Assembly: GCF_004342665.1 (NCBI RefSeq) | Contig: NZ_SMBY01000002.1 | Span: forward strand, 372,001-436,000 | Direction of reading: 5' to 3' | Source: Samsonia erythrinae | GTDB lineage: Bacteria; Pseudomonadota; Gammaproteobacteria; Enterobacterales; Enterobacteriaceae | Length of the DNA: 64,000 nucleotides | Translations under genes and position numbers: made by a program | Shown: positions 1 to 10,004 of the stretch, in pieces | Position numbering within the stretch: position 1 is the stretch's first letter | How the letters are laid out: every line of letters begins with the position of its first letter | The notes under the pieces: model-generated | Told to the model about the DNA's origin: nothing | The model's database searches: none | The model's input: only the letters and a program-made list of their open reading frames with translations

Positions 1-37
1 ACCGTGTTTCACCCACTGAACCTGTCCAAGGGTATGT

Positions 38-685
38 ATGTCAAAGAATGCGCAGATGCCGGACTACTCTCTGGCGGAGGAGATTGCGAATAGCATCAGC
101 CATGGAATCGGCGTGATTTTCGGTATTATCGGTCTGGTGCTGTTGCTGGTGCAGGCGACCAACAATGATGCCGATAGCATCGCGATAACCAGCTACAGTC
201 TCTATGGCGGCAGTATTATTCTGCTGTTTTTGGCCTCGACGCTGTACCACGCGATCCCGTCGCCGCGTATTAAGCCGTGGCTGAAAAAATTTGACCACTG
301 CGCTATCTACTTATTAATTGCCGGAACCTATACGCCATTTTTACTGGTAGGGCTGAATTCACCGCTGGCACACGGGCTGATGATCGTGATTTGGAGTATG
401 GCGCTGCTGGGCGTGATTTTTAAGCTGGCGTTTGCCCACCGTTTTGAAGCGCTGTCGCTGATCACCTATCTGGTGATGGGATGGTTGTCACTGGTGGTGA
501 TTTATCAGATGGTGATGAGGCTCTCCGCCGCGAGCGTGACGCTGCTGGCGGTGGGCGGGGTGGTGTATACGCTGGGGGTGATTTTCTATGCCTGTAAACG
601 CATTCCTTATAACCATGCGATTTGGCATGGCTTTGTGTTAGGCGGCAGCGTCTGCCACTTTCTGGCGATTTACCTTTATCTGTAA
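38..685 (+). CDS. trhA: TrhA/YqfA, hemolysin III family membrane protein
   Basis: This 215-residue protein is almost all hydrophobic, with about seven membrane segments, and follows E. coli YqfA (TrhA) closely along its length. The conserved blocks [13 protein letters not shown] near the N-terminus, STLYHAI near residue 70 and [16 protein letters not shown] at the C-terminus carry the Ser and His residues typical of the PAQR/hemolysin III superfamily. In E. coli the protein sits in the inner membrane and has been linked to membrane energetics and fatty acid balance. The start is the first ATG available; only 37 bases precede it in the window, so the promoter is not seen. It ends before a bidirectional hairpin shared with convergent ygfZ. 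Confidence 0.9.
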   Translation: MSKNAQMPDYSLAEEIANSISHGIGVIFGIIGLVLLLVQATNNDADSIAITSYSLYGGSIILLFLASTLYHAIPSPRIKPWLKKFDHCAIYLLIAGTYTPFLLVGLNSPLAHGLMIVIWSMALLGVIFKLAFAHRFEALSLITYLVMGWLSLVVIYQMVMRLSAASVTLLAVGGVVYTLGVIFYACKRIPYNHAIWHGFVLGGSVCHFLAIYLYL

Positions 686-686
686 A

Positions 687-714
687 ACGTATGAACCCGG
701 TGGGGTTCATACGT
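687..714. terminator. Hairpin between trhA and ygfZ
   Basis: A 12-bp perfect inverted repeat (ACGTATGAACCC and its complement) with a 4-base loop lies between the convergent stop codons of trhA and ygfZ. It has A-rich and T-rich flanks and probably terminates both genes. Confidence 0.75.
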
Positions 715-730
715 GGTTTCACCTGACGGA

Positions 731-1732
731 TTAATCCGTGATGTCATACGGCAGGGGCTGGATCGTCAGCTTGCTTTCGGCGTCTTCGCGCACGCGCAGT
801 ACGCTATCTGCATCCAGATCGTTATTCAAAATCGCCTGTACCCAGACATCGCCGTTTTGTAACTGGCTGGCCGCCAGCACCGTTCCCGTGCGGCGCCAGT
901 TCTCGCCGAGCTGCAATTCGAGATCGTCTCCCGCCTGCGGCGTCTGATTAGCCTGACCAGCCAACCAGTAAAGCGCGCGTTTATTGGCTCCGCGGTATTT
1001 GGCTCTGGCGACCATTTCCTGTCCGGCATAGCACCCTTTACTGAAACTAATCCCATTTAAAGCCTGTAAATTCGTCGCTTGTGGGATGAACTGCGCGCTG
1101 TTTACGCTGTCGATGATGGGGTAACCGGCTTCGATGTCCAGCGTCAGCCACTGGCGGCTGTCATTCAGGCTGACGTGACCGTTGAGCTGCTCAAGCAGCG
1201 AAGCGCATTGCTCGGAAGACAACACCAGCAGGAAACGCTCGGCGGGATGGGTGAAATAGAGCAGGGTCGCTCCCTCGTGCTGAACGACCGGCTGTTCTGC
1301 GTCCGGCAGCGTTGCAAACACCGATGCCAGTTGTTCGCGGATCCCCGCGCCGGCCGCACCGAGCAGCACCACGCTGTCGTCAGGCGCGATGGTCGTCTTC
1401 GAGAAAACGGCATACTTTTTCAGTTCGATTAACTGGTTGTCGCGCAGATTACGGCGCTCAATAAACGCGAAGCCCTCGCCGTGATGGAATAGGCGCAGGT
1501 TGCTCCACATTTTTCCTTTCGCGTCGCAGTGGGCGCAAAGGATGTGTTGATTGTCAGCCAGCGCGGCGACATCGGCAGTCACCTGTCCCTGTAGGTATTT
1601 CACGGTATCCGGCCCGGTCAGCGTGACCAGCGCCCAGTCGTCCAGCGAGATCAGCGTGGCGGAGAGCTGAGCGGAAGCCAATGGCGGTTGTGATGCAAAA
1701 GAAGGTTGATGAGCGGTAAGTTGATTAACCAT
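731..1732 (-). CDS. ygfZ: tRNA-modifying protein YgfZ (folate-binding, iron-sulfur cluster assembly)
   Basis: A 333-residue member of the GcvT-like folate-binding family, close to E. coli YgfZ (326 aa). The signature [12 protein letters not shown] lies in the C-terminal half and includes the Cys used in this family. YgfZ takes part in repair or assembly of some Fe-S enzymes, such as MiaB, with tetrahydrofolate as partner, in the cytosol. It is divergent from sdhE-cptA as in E. coli. The N-terminus to ATG 1732 is a few residues longer than in E. coli and no strong ribosome site precedes it, so the exact start is less certain than the identity. Confidence 0.93.
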   Translation of the reverse strand: MVNQLTAHQPSFASQPPLASAQLSATLISLDDWALVTLTGPDTVKYLQGQVTADVAALADNQHILCAHCDAKGKMWSNLRLFHHGEGFAFIERRNLRDNQLIELKKYAVFSKTTIAPDDSVVLLGAAGAGIREQLASVFATLPDAEQPVVQHEGATLLYFTHPAERFLLVLSSEQCASLLEQLNGHVSLNDSRQWLTLDIEAGYPIIDSVNSAQFIPQATNLQALNGISFSKGCYAGQEMVARAKYRGANKRALYWLAGQANQTPQAGDDLELQLGENWRRTGTVLAASQLQNGDVWVQAILNNDLDADSVLRVREDAESKLTIQPLPYDITD

Positions 1733-1966
1733 ATGAGTACAATCCTGCGCGAAGGGCGAGACCCGAATGGCCTAATGGTAAAAGAGCGTCCGGGGTTTGC
1801 AAGTGGTTATTCACGCGGCTTTATTGCGTAGCACATTCTGATGCCTGTTGAAGCGGCGGCGCGTGCTGCATTGGTAAATTATGTCAAAGTGTTACTATTA
1901 ACTGATACCCGCTGGCGGAATCAGAGTACACTAGCGACAAGGATCGATAACAAGGTGGAATAAAGC

Positions 1967-2233
1967 ATGGAAATCGACAATAAATCACGCATTCATTGGG
2001 CATGCCGTCGCGGCATGCGTGAACTGGATATTGCGATCATGCCGTTTTTCGAGCATGACTATGACGCATTGAATGACGCGGATAAACGCACGTTTGTGCG
2101 TCTATTACAATGTGACGATCCCGATTTATTCAACTGGCTGATGAATCACGGTGAACCGGATGATGGGGAACTGAAGCGCATGATTTCTCTTATTCAGACG
2201 CGAAATAAAGACCGTGGCCCAGTGGCGATGTGA
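1967..2233 (+). CDS. sdhE: FAD assembly factor SdhE
   Basis: An 88-residue protein that matches SdhE (YgfY). The RGMRELD motif near residue 17 ([10 protein letters not shown]) is the conserved RGxxE surface needed for covalent flavinylation of succinate dehydrogenase SdhA and fumarate reductase. It acts in the cytosol on the flavoprotein subunit. An AAGGTGGAA ribosome site lies just before ATG 1967. It overlaps the next gene cptA by 20 bases, so the two are translationally coupled, as in E. coli. The 234 bases upstream, towards ygfZ, hold the divergent promoters but no gene. Confidence 0.95.
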   Translation: MEIDNKSRIHWACRRGMRELDIAIMPFFEHDYDALNDADKRTFVRLLQCDDPDLFNWLMNHGEPDDGELKRMISLIQTRNKDRGPVAM

Positions 2234-2624
2234 CCTTCGCGTATCCTGGCGCATGCAGCTGTTATCGTTGCTTGTGCATGGGTTGCTGGTCTTGCTCATT
2301 CTGCTGGCGCCGTGGCCGGACGGCTATGCCCCAATGTGGCTGGTGCTGGTCACGATCGTGATGTTTGGTTTTATCCGTAGCCAGAGGAGTATCAAATCCC
2401 GACATGGGGAAGTCGTTTTGCTCAGCGATACGATACTGAGCTGGCGGCATCGGGAGTGGCGGATCGTTAAACGACCGTGGTTGCTGAAAAATGGCGTCCT
2501 GCTGTCGCTACAGTCGCAGGACGGTAAAGACAGGAAATCACTCTGGCTGGCATCGGACAGCATGGGCGATGACGAGTGGCGTCACCTGCGTCAGATCCTT
2601 TTGCAGAAAAACTGGGTCAGGTAA
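2214..2624 (+). CDS. cptA: Membrane protein CptA/YgfX, partner of SdhE
   Basis: 136 residues with two closely spaced N-terminal membrane helices followed by a soluble basic tail, as in E. coli YgfX (WRxDLRVSWR start and LWLASDSM near the C-terminus are shared). The start is GTG 2214 inside the end of sdhE, supported by alignment of the first residues with YgfX. The protein has been described as the membrane partner of SdhE and as an inhibitor of the cell-shape proteins FtsZ and MreB. The toxin label is from E. coli work and is not evident from the sequence. Confidence 0.88.
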   Translation: MAQWRCDLRVSWRMQLLSLLVHGLLVLLILLAPWPDGYAPMWLVLVTIVMFGFIRSQRSIKSRHGEVVLLSDTILSWRHREWRIVKRPWLLKNGVLLSLQSQDGKDRKSLWLASDSMGDDEWRHLRQILLQKNWVR

Positions 2625-2864
2625 CGAGGTGGTGATCCATGCCGTTTTGGCGTCAATCATCGCGACATCGGGCAGAAAAAGCGGACGGGTGATTTACGGA
2701 AATCCTCGCAGCGGGTATCTTACGCCGCGTCGTGGAGGAGAGGGAAACGGCCTGTTGTCTTGTCAGGGATCGGTTTCCCTTTCTTTCATTCCCTTTGTTC
2801 TGCTGAGGGTGCGTTATTAATCGGTCACCGTTTGGCCGCGCCTTGGAATCTATTGGTATCTCTG

Positions 2865-3800
2865 ATGACTAAGCCCCCTGTGCAAAAAAATGGTTTGCAT
2901 CCCCGTAATCGCCATCGTGGCCGTTATGATTTTCCCAGCCTCATACAGAGCTACCCTGCGCTGAGCCCCTTTGTAAAGGTGAATGCCTACGGTGACGAAT
3001 CGGTGGATTTTGCCAATCCCGATGCGGTGAAAACGTTGAATCAGGCGCTGTTGCAGCATTTTTATCACATTGCGCACTGGACGATCCCTGATGGGTTTCT
3101 TTGTCCGCCGATTCCAGGCCGGGCTGACTATATTCATTATCTCGCCGATCTGTTGGCGGAGGATAACCGGGGCGACGTGCCGCGTGATGCCTCCGTGCTG
3201 GACATCGGTTGCGGCGCTAACTGCATCTATCCGCTGATTGGGCATCGGGAATACGGCTGGCGCTTTACCGGCAGCGAGGTGAATCCGCTGGCGATGAAAG
3301 CGGCCAATCAGACGATTGAGGCGAACCCTGGCTTGAATCGGGCGATCCGCCTGCGTCGTCAGAAAAACAGCAAAGCGATATTCGCCGGGATCATTCATAA
3401 GCATGACGCCTTTGATGCCGTCATGTGTAATCCGCCGTTCCATGCCTCTGCTGAGGAGGCGCAACAGGGCACGCAGCGTAAACTGCATAATCTTGGGCTG
3501 GATAAAGACTCGCCGCTGAATTTTGGCGGCCAAAAGGATGAACTGTGGTGCGAAGGCGGCGAGGCCGCATTTATCCATCAGATGATTAAAGAAAGCGTCG
3601 GTTTTGCCCGGCACTGCCTGTGGTTTACCTCTCTGGTGTCGCGCAAAGAGAATCTGCCGGCGATTTACCGGGCGTTAGACGCGGTTGATGCGAAGAAAGT
3701 CAGAACGCTTGAAATGGCTCAGGGGCAGAAGCGTAGTCGCGTTATCGCCTGGAGCTTTATGGACGACGCGGCGAGAGCGCGCTGGTTACAAAAGCGCTAA
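2865..3800 (+). CDS. rlmF: 23S rRNA (adenine1618-N6)-methyltransferase RlmF
   Basis: 311 residues, near the E. coli RlmF length of 308. The SAM-binding glycine motif LDIGCGANC and the catalytic NPPF tetrapeptide ([10 protein letters not shown]) of N6-adenine methyltransferases are both present. It modifies A1618 of 23S rRNA. ATG 2865 was chosen because the residues from MTKPP onward match the family; the open frame runs further upstream but lacks similarity. It stands alone, 240 bases after cptA and convergent with fldB. Confidence 0.92.
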   Translation: MTKPPVQKNGLHPRNRHRGRYDFPSLIQSYPALSPFVKVNAYGDESVDFANPDAVKTLNQALLQHFYHIAHWTIPDGFLCPPIPGRADYIHYLADLLAEDNRGDVPRDASVLDIGCGANCIYPLIGHREYGWRFTGSEVNPLAMKAANQTIEANPGLNRAIRLRRQKNSKAIFAGIIHKHDAFDAVMCNPPFHASAEEAQQGTQRKLHNLGLDKDSPLNFGGQKDELWCEGGEAAFIHQMIKESVGFARHCLWFTSLVSRKENLPAIYRALDAVDAKKVRTLEMAQGQKRSRVIAWSFMDDAARARWLQKR

Positions 3801-3805
3801 AGTAT

Positions 3806-3833
3806 TTCAGCGGCGGGGATGCCCGTCGCTGAA
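3806..3833. terminator. Hairpin between rlmF and fldB
   Basis: The inverted repeat TTCAGCGGCGGG / CCCGTCGCTGAA has a 3-4 base loop and one mismatch. It fills the gap between the convergent stops of rlmF and fldB. A long T run is missing, so efficiency is uncertain. Confidence 0.6.
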
Positions 3834-3845
3834 GTCTGCGCGGGA

Positions 3846-4364
3846 CTACAGCAATGACGCCATCTCCTGCAAAATTTGTTCGCACCACTGTTCCAGACGC
3901 TCATCGCTGAGATCGTATTGGTTCACTTCGTCCAGCGCCAGCCCGACAAAGTGTTTACCGTCGGCGGTCAACGGTTTCGGGCTGGTGAAGTCGTAACCGT
4001 CAGTCGGCCAGTAACCGATAAATTTGACACCCAGCGGCAGCAGTTGTTCATGCAGCATGCCCAGCGCGTCAAGAAACCACTCGCCGTATCCCAATTGATC
4101 GCCCATACCGTAGAGCGCGACCACTTTCCCTTCGAGATTTAGCGTCGCTAATTGACCCCAGATGCTCTCCCAGTCTTCCTGTATCTCGCCGAAATCCCAG
4201 GTGGGAATGCCAAGAATCAACGTACTGTAATCTTCCATACGTTGAGGGTCGACATCCTTAACGTTGTGCAGATCCACCAGCTCTTCGCCCAGCATGTCGC
4301 GAATTTTTTCCGCCGCCATCTCGGTGTAGCAAGTGCTTGAGCCGTAAAACAGACCAATTTTCAT
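3846..4364 (-). CDS. fldB: Flavodoxin FldB
   Basis: 172 residues with the flavodoxin FMN phosphate loop near the N-terminus ([10 protein letters not shown]) and the aromatic loops that stack on FMN (PTWDFGE and [10 protein letters not shown]). The length and the C-terminal [15 protein letters not shown] match FldB rather than FldA. It is a low-potential one-electron carrier in the cytosol and a possible partner of the pyruvate:flavodoxin oxidoreductase at 56-59.5 kb. The start at MKIGLFYG was preferred to an ATG 15 codons upstream. In E. coli fldB lies beside xerD; here an ABC importer and an MFS gene have come between them. Confidence 0.92.
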   Translation of the reverse strand: MKIGLFYGSSTCYTEMAAEKIRDMLGEELVDLHNVKDVDPQRMEDYSTLILGIPTWDFGEIQEDWESIWGQLATLNLEGKVVALYGMGDQLGYGEWFLDALGMLHEQLLPLGVKFIGYWPTDGYDFTSPKPLTADGKHFVGLALDEVNQYDLSDERLEQWCEQILQEMASLL

Positions 4365-4684
4365 ATGTCGTAAATGAGTTTTCGTGACGAATGTCGGCGA
4401 GGATACCACAAGTCACGTACCCTGCGGAGGGCGACACGGGGCTGATGTGTAAACGGTATTGCGCCATGGCGCCATACCCGTGGCGATGTTTCTTTTTATA
4501 ACATCGCGCCGGATGGTAATATATAGCATAATGGAATAACTAATGTGTTATGCATTCTTCATGCCTATATAAACTCCCGTTAAATTACGCATATATAGCC
4601 ATCGCTCTGAGGCCCTTCGGTATCTTCAGTCCGGGTGAGGCCAGCAAGAAAAAAACAACAAATGGTATAAGGATTCGTTTCGTT
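4365..4684. other. Intergenic region upstream of metN and fldB
   Basis: 320 bases with no supported gene. The right half is AT-rich (repeated TATATA) and probably holds the metN promoter. A GC-rich segment around 4608-4645 could fold, with GAGGCCC and GGTGAGGCC blocks. I saw no MetJ-type AGACGTCT repeats and no clear SAM riboswitch. Confidence 0.5.
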
Positions 4685-5710
4685 ATGATCGTTCTTTCGA
4701 ACGTAGGCAAGACTTTTGACAGCGCACAAGGTCGCATTGTCGCCGTTGATGATGTGAACCTCTCGATCGAGCAGGGGCAGATTTACGGTATCATCGGTTA
4801 CAGTGGTGCAGGAAAAAGCACGCTGATCCGACTGCTGAATGGGTTGGAAACGCCGACCAGCGGTAATATCGTCATTAACGGGTTTGATATTGCCCGTGCC
4901 CGCGGTGAAGCGCTGCGTCGGGCGCGACTGAAAATCAGTATGGTGTTCCAGCATTTTAATCTGTTGTGGTCGCGCACCGTCAGCCAGAATATCGCCTTTG
5001 CCTTGCAAATCGCGGGGGTGCCGAAAGCCGAAACCCAACAACGCGTCGCCGATCTGATCGCGCTGGTGGGACTGGAAGGGCGGGAGCTCGTCTATCCTTC
5101 CCAACTGAGCGGAGGCCAGAAGCAACGGGTCGGGATTGCCCGAGCGCTGGCCAACAACCCCAGCGTATTGCTGTGTGATGAAGCCACTTCAGCGCTGGAT
5201 CCGCAAACGACGGACGCCATTCTCGAATTACTGCTGGATATCAATCGTAAACTCAACCTCACCATTGTGCTTATTACGCACGAAATGCATGTGGTGCGTA
5301 AAATCTGTCATCGGGTGGCGGTGATGGAAAATGGTCGGATTGTGGAGGAAGGGCCGGTACTGGATGTCTTTGTACGTCCACAGCAGGCAATGACTCGCCA
5401 GTTCGTGAAGCAGGTCGGGCAGTATCAGGAAACGGACGAGAGCTTCAATCCGCTGCTGACGGAGCACCTGTCAGGCGCTGTGCTTAAGTTAACCTTTATC
5501 GGCCAGCAAACGCATCAGGCGATTATTTCCGAGGTGATCCAAACTTATCACCTGACGATAAATATTCTGCACGGGCAAATCAGCCATACGCGTAACGGAT
5601 CGTTTGGTGAATTGTATATTCACGTTGAAGGCAATGAGCAGGAGACAGTATCCGTACTGACTTTCCTGCAACAACGCGAGATCGCTGTTGAGGTGATTAA
5701 ACATGCTTGA
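4685..5710 (+). CDS. metN: Methionine-type ABC importer ATP-binding protein (MetN-like)
   Basis: 341 residues. Walker A GYSGAGKST, signature LSGGQKQRV, Walker B VLLCDEATSALD and the switch His in LITHEMH are intact. The roughly 100-residue C-terminal extension is the NIL/ACT regulatory domain that binds methionine and gives transinhibition in MetN. ATG 4685 was chosen because homology starts at MIVLSNV; the frame is open upstream without similarity. It forms an operon with the permease (8-base overlap) and binding protein. No MetJ box is visible, and this may be a second set for methionine or a related sulfur amino acid, not the main metNIQ. Confidence 0.88.
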   Translation: MIVLSNVGKTFDSAQGRIVAVDDVNLSIEQGQIYGIIGYSGAGKSTLIRLLNGLETPTSGNIVINGFDIARARGEALRRARLKISMVFQHFNLLWSRTVSQNIAFALQIAGVPKAETQQRVADLIALVGLEGRELVYPSQLSGGQKQRVGIARALANNPSVLLCDEATSALDPQTTDAILELLLDINRKLNLTIVLITHEMHVVRKICHRVAVMENGRIVEEGPVLDVFVRPQQAMTRQFVKQVGQYQETDESFNPLLTEHLSGAVLKLTFIGQQTHQAIISEVIQTYHLTINILHGQISHTRNGSFGELYIHVEGNEQETVSVLTFLQQREIAVEVIKHA

Positions 5711-6371
5711 GTCTTTATTTCCTCACCTGAAAGTCGAATCGTTGCTGGATGCCACGTGGGAAACGCTGTACATGACCGGGGTTGCCGGCATGGCAACGCT
5801 GATTTTGGGGATTATCCTGGGCGTTATGCTGTTCCTGACCTCTAAAGGGCAGTTATTTCAGAACCGGCCCGTTTATCTGCTGATTTCTGCGGTGGTCAAT
5901 ATTTTCCGTTCTATCCCGTTCATTATTTTGATTGTTTTACTCATCCCGTTTACCAAAACGATCGTTGGTACCATTCTGGGCGCCAATGCCGCGCTGCCTG
6001 CGCTGATCGTTGGCGCTGCGCCATTCTATGCGCGACTGGTCGAAATCGGCCTGCGCGAGGTGGATAAAGGTGTGATCGAAGCCGCGCGTGCAATGGGCGC
6101 GAAAACCCATACGCTGATCTTCCGCGTGTTATTACCCGAATCATCCCCTGCGCTCGTGTCCGGGATGACCGTAACCCTGATTGCGCTGGTCAGTTATACC
6201 GCGATGGCGGGGGTGATAGGTGCCGGTGGGTTAGGGAATCTGGCCTATCTGGAAGGCTTTCAACGAAATCACGGCGACGTGACGCTGGTGGCGACACTGA
6301 CGATCCTCGTGATTGTGTTTGTCATCCAGTTCATCGGCGACCTGATTACTACCACACTCGATAAACGTTAA
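5703..6371 (+). CDS. metI: Methionine-type ABC importer permease (MetI-like)
   Basis: 222 residues with about five membrane helices. The EAA loop that docks the ATPase is visible as EAARAMGAKTHTLIFRVLLP near residues 129-148. It overlaps metN by 8 bases and is followed by metQ after 11 bases, so all three genes are one transcript. It is the inner-membrane channel of a methionine or methionine-analogue importer. Confidence 0.9.
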   Translation: MLESLFPHLKVESLLDATWETLYMTGVAGMATLILGIILGVMLFLTSKGQLFQNRPVYLLISAVVNIFRSIPFIILIVLLIPFTKTIVGTILGANAALPALIVGAAPFYARLVEIGLREVDKGVIEAARAMGAKTHTLIFRVLLPESSPALVSGMTVTLIALVSYTAMAGVIGAGGLGNLAYLEGFQRNHGDVTLVATLTILVIVFVIQFIGDLITTTLDKR

Positions 6372-6382
6372 TAACAGGAAAA

Positions 6383-7207
6383 ATGATGATGAAAAAACAG
6401 CTTATGATGATGGCGTTTGCCTCGCTGACCGCGCTGGCGTCGTTCGGCGCTGCCGCCGAAACCAAACTGGTGGTGGGGGCGTCCAATGTGCCTCACGCCG
6501 AGATTCTGGAAGAGGCGAAACCGCTGTTGAAAAAAGAAGGCATCGATTTGGAAATCAAACGATTTCAGGATTACATCCTGCCGAATACCGCGCTTGCCAG
6601 TAAGGATATCGATGCCAACTATTTTCAGCACGTTCCGTATCTGGAGTCGGTAATGAAGGATCACGCAAAAGATAAGAGCTATGATTTTGTCAATGCGGGA
6701 GCGATTCACATTGAGCCCATCGGTATCTACTCCAAAAAGTACAAGAGCCTGAAAGATCTGCCTGAAGGTGGCCGTATTATCATGCGTGATGCGGTCGCGG
6801 AAGAAGGTCGCATTCTTTCTATATTTGAACGTGAAGGTGTAATTAAGCTGAAGCCGGGCCTCAATAAGGTTAATGCGCGAATTTCAGACGTGGTGGAAAA
6901 CCCGAAAAAACTGAAGTTCCTGGCGAATGTCGAAGGGGCGCTGCTGCCGCAGATGTACAATAACGACGAAGGTGACGCCGTGGTGATTAACGCCAACTAC
7001 GCCATTGATGCCGGTCTGAACCCGACGAAAGATCCGATTGCGGTGGAAAGCGGTGAAAATAACCCTTATGCCAATATTATTACGGTGCGCAGAGGCGATG
7101 AAAACAAACCGGAAATAGTGGCGTTGGTGAAAGTGCTGCATACCAAAGCGATTCAGGACTTCATCCGCGAAAAATATCAGGGTGCAGTGATCCCTGTCGA
7201 TAAGTAA
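6383..7207 (+). CDS. metQ: MetQ/NlpA-family substrate-binding protein, apparently not lipidated
   Basis: 274 residues of the NlpA/MetQ family. The core motif VVENPKKLKF and the phrase DIDANYFQHVPYL are typical of this family. It delivers substrate to the MetNI-type channel. The N-terminus has three Met codons, a Lys pair and a hydrophobic stretch ending FGAAAETK. This fits a signal peptidase I site (AAA/ET); no Cys lipobox is present, whereas E. coli MetQ is a lipoprotein. It should therefore be free in the periplasm. A strong hairpin follows the stop. Which of the three ATGs is used is unclear. Confidence 0.87.
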   Translation: MMMKKQLMMMAFASLTALASFGAAAETKLVVGASNVPHAEILEEAKPLLKKEGIDLEIKRFQDYILPNTALASKDIDANYFQHVPYLESVMKDHAKDKSYDFVNAGAIHIEPIGIYSKKYKSLKDLPEGGRIIMRDAVAEEGRILSIFEREGVIKLKPGLNKVNARISDVVENPKKLKFLANVEGALLPQMYNNDEGDAVVINANYAIDAGLNPTKDPIAVESGENNPYANIITVRRGDENKPEIVALVKVLHTKAIQDFIREKYQGAVIPVDK

Positions 7208-7230
7208 CCTGTTGCTCTGTTATGTGAAAA

Positions 7231-7250
7231 AGAACCGCCGAGGCGGTTCT
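7231..7250. terminator. Terminator between metQ and the MFS gene
   Basis: AGAACCGCC-GA-GGCGGTTCT is a perfect 9-bp stem, extended by A/T pairs, preceded by an A run and followed by T-rich sequence. It sits between convergent stops and should work in both directions. Confidence 0.85.
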
Positions 7251-7260
7251 TGTCTCTTAC

Positions 7261-8589
7261 CTATTCCAGCGAATGATGACGCGTTTCTTTGGTTGCCAGC
7301 AGCGCAATCAGCGTCAGTGACGCCATAGCCGCCAGATAAACGCCGACGTAAAACAGGCCGTAATTGGCCGTCAGCCATGCCGCGATATACGGCGCGACCG
7401 ATGCGCCCAGAATCGACGCGACATTGTAGGAGAACGAGGCGCCGGTATAGCGCACTTCGGTCGGGAACAGCTCCGGCAGCAGGGCGCCCATCGGGCCGAA
7501 CGTCAACCCCATCAGGCTCAGCCCCAGCACCAGAAAACCCATCACCAGTGCCTGATTACCTGAGCCAAGCAGAGACGGGAACAGAATGGCGAAGACCAGC
7601 ATGATACAGGTCACGGTAATCATGGTTTTGCGGCGGCCAAAGGCATCGGCCAGATAACCGGCTACCGGCACCATCAGACCAAAGCCAATCACCGCGACCA
7701 TCAGCATCAACAGGAAACTGTTGCGCGAGAAGCCAAGACCGGCCGGCGCGGGGGTGGTGCCGTAGGTCATGGAATAAACGGTCATGATATAGAACAGCGT
7801 GTAGGTCGCCAGCATGATGAAGGTGCCGAGGATCGTAACTTTACTGTGTTTACTCAGCAGGGTGCCCAGCGGCATACGCACTTGCTTACCGGCTTTGACC
7901 GCTTTGGTAAAGACCGGGGCTTCATGCAGAGAGATGCGAACATACAGTCCCACCAGCACCAGTGCAGCGGAGGCGATGAACGGCACGCGCCAGCCCCAGC
8001 TCATAAACTGCTCTTCCGTCAGCAGCCAGGATAACAGCAGGAAGGTGCCGTTCGCGAAGAAGAAGCCAATCGGTGCGCCAAGCTGGGGGAACGACCCATA
8101 CAGCGCACGTTTTCTCGATGGGGCATTTTCGGTTGCGAGCAGCGCCGCGCCGCCCCATTCACCGCCCAGTCCCAGCCCTTGGCCGAAGCGCGCCAGCGCC
8201 AGCAGGACAGGCGCAAGAATGCCGATGGTGTCGTAAGTGGGTAACAGCCCAATCAGAACGGTCGAGATCCCCATGGTCAGCAGAGATGCCACCAGCGTGA
8301 CTTTACGTCCGATGCGGTCGCCGAAGTGGCCGAACAGCGCAGAGCCAATGGGACGGGCCACAAAGGCAATGGCGAACGTGGCCAACGACTGTAGCGTGGC
8401 GGCAGTCGGATCGCCCTGCGGGAAGAAAATGTGCGGGAAAACCAGCACCGCCGCGGTGGCATAAATATAAAAATCGAAAAATTCGATAGCGGTGCCAATG
8501 AGTGACGCAACAATCACTTTATTGCGTGAATTTACGGGCGGCGTTTCCGCTTCGGTATCGAGAGTGGAAGTGATGGTGGAGGCTTGCAT
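7261..8589 (-). CDS. yhjE: MHS-family MFS transporter, YhjE-like
   Basis: 442 residues with 12 predicted membrane helices and the MHS signature GHFGDRIGRK between helices 2 and 3. It matches E. coli YhjE very closely along its length (IEFFDFYIYATAAV, GLGLGGEWGGAALL, LLPELFPTEVRYTGASF). The family imports metabolites with protons (shikimate, ketoglutarate, proline-betaine type); the YhjE substrate is not established. It is convergent with metQ and divergent from xerD. The position between fldB and xerD differs from E. coli. Confidence 0.88.
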   Translation of the reverse strand: MQASTITSTLDTEAETPPVNSRNKVIVASLIGTAIEFFDFYIYATAAVLVFPHIFFPQGDPTAATLQSLATFAIAFVARPIGSALFGHFGDRIGRKVTLVASLLTMGISTVLIGLLPTYDTIGILAPVLLALARFGQGLGLGGEWGGAALLATENAPSRKRALYGSFPQLGAPIGFFFANGTFLLLSWLLTEEQFMSWGWRVPFIASAALVLVGLYVRISLHEAPVFTKAVKAGKQVRMPLGTLLSKHSKVTILGTFIMLATYTLFYIMTVYSMTYGTTPAPAGLGFSRNSFLLMLMVAVIGFGLMVPVAGYLADAFGRRKTMITVTCIMLVFAILFPSLLGSGNQALVMGFLVLGLSLMGLTFGPMGALLPELFPTEVRYTGASFSYNVASILGASVAPYIAAWLTANYGLFYVGVYLAAMASLTLIALLATKETRHHSLE

Positions 8590-8935
8590 AATGTTTCTTT
8601 ATTTTAACAACGTGAACGACCATTCTACGCACAGAAAAATCGGCTTTTCAACGTTGTTGCAGAAACTGCAATGGCAGTAAGAATGCGGTCTCACGGAGCC
8701 TGTCCCAATATATCGGTGAAACATAAAATATAATGTGCCGCGCTCTTATTTTTTCCGGAGAATGTTATGGTTATGTTGGTGTTCACGGAATATGTGAGAT
8801 TGCGCATAATTTTGTCGGCAAGACGAAACGGCGTTGAGACTGGCGATAGGCGTGAAAGGGAATTCTCCATCAACGGTGGAACATCCTCGCTGCTCAGGCA
8901 TAATACTGCCCGGTAAACGGAAGAAGGAGACGGCG
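8590..8935. other. Intergenic region between the MFS gene and xerD
   Basis: 346 bases holding the two divergent promoters. Short open frames exist on both strands but none has a ribosome site or recognisable sequence. Nothing else was recognised. Confidence 0.5.
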
Positions 8936-9835
8936 ATGCAAGAAGACGATCGGGCGCTTATCGAACAGTTTCTTGATGCGCTGTGGCTGGAGAAAAATCT
9001 GGCTGAGAATACGCTGGCTTCTTATCGGTTAGATCTCCGTTCTCTGGCGGAATGGCTGGCACACCATGATAGCGGCCTGCTACAGGCACAGGCGATCGAT
9101 CTTCAGTCGTTCCTTGCCGACAGGGTCGAAGGCGGATATAAAGCGACCAGCTCCGCCCGTTTGCTGAGTGCCATGCGCCGTTTCTTCCAGTATCTTTATC
9201 GGGAAAAGACGCGCAGCGACGACCCCAGCGCGGTGCTGTCATCGCCAAAATTGCCGCAGCGTTTGCCCAAAGATTTGAGTGAAGCGCAGGTTGAAACGCT
9301 GCTTAACGCCCCCAGCATTGAACAGCCGCTGGAGCTACGCGATAAGGCCATGCTTGAGGTATTGTATGCGACGGGGCTGCGCGTTTCCGAATTGGTCGGC
9401 CTGACGATGAGCGATGTCAGCCTGCGTCAGGGCGTGGTGCGGGTGATCGGGAAAGGGAACAAAGAGCGTCTGGTGCCGCTGGGCGAAGAAGCGGTGTATT
9501 GGATTGAGTATTATCTGGAGCATGGTCGCCCGTGGCTGCTGAATGGACAGACGTTGGATGTGCTGTTTCCCAGCAATCGCGCACAGCAGATGACGCGTCA
9601 GACATTTTGGCATCGTATTAAACATTATGCGCGACTGGCATCCATTGACAGCGAAAAGCTCTCGCCGCACGTTTTGCGCCACGCGTTCGCCACGCACTTA
9701 TTGAACCACGGCGCGGATCTGCGAGTCGTACAGATGCTGCTGGGCCATAGCGATCTTTCCACGACGCAGATTTATACCCATGTGGCGACGGCGCGGTTGA
9801 AGCAGCTTCATCAACAGCATCATCCCCGCGCCTAG
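8936..9835 (+). CDS. xerD: Site-specific tyrosine recombinase XerD
   Basis: 299 residues, one more than E. coli XerD. The catalytic set is visible: Arg in ATGLRVSELVG, Lys in the GKGNKERLVPLG hairpin, HVLRHAFATH (His-x-x-Arg), GHSDLSTTQIYTHV with the final His and Tyr nucleophile. With XerC and FtsK it resolves chromosome dimers at dif. The start at ATG 8936 follows AAGGAGACGGCG, a good ribosome site, and matches the family N-terminus. It begins the conserved xerD-dsbC-recJ-prfB-lysS order. Confidence 0.96.
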   Translation: MQEDDRALIEQFLDALWLEKNLAENTLASYRLDLRSLAEWLAHHDSGLLQAQAIDLQSFLADRVEGGYKATSSARLLSAMRRFFQYLYREKTRSDDPSAVLSSPKLPQRLPKDLSEAQVETLLNAPSIEQPLELRDKAMLEVLYATGLRVSELVGLTMSDVSLRQGVVRVIGKGNKERLVPLGEEAVYWIEYYLEHGRPWLLNGQTLDVLFPSNRAQQMTRQTFWHRIKHYARLASIDSEKLSPHVLRHAFATHLLNHGADLRVVQMLLGHSDLSTTQIYTHVATARLKQLHQQHHPRA

Positions 9836-10004
9836 GTTGATAGGGGCTCATTCGCGCGGCATAAAGCCGATTGACCGCTAAAACAAGTCTACAGCGTAAC
9901 AGGATGTTGTCTGACTGGTGGGCGACGCCCGTCAACCATCACGGCGTATTGCTATGCGCAACGTTTTGACAAACCGCGTTGCGACACAAAACAGGATTGA
10001 TGAA

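Noticed and set aside
4365-4684. SAM riboswitch or MetJ box before metN
   Set aside because: Neither the repeat AGACGTCT nor a conserved riboswitch core was found; only weak folding potential.
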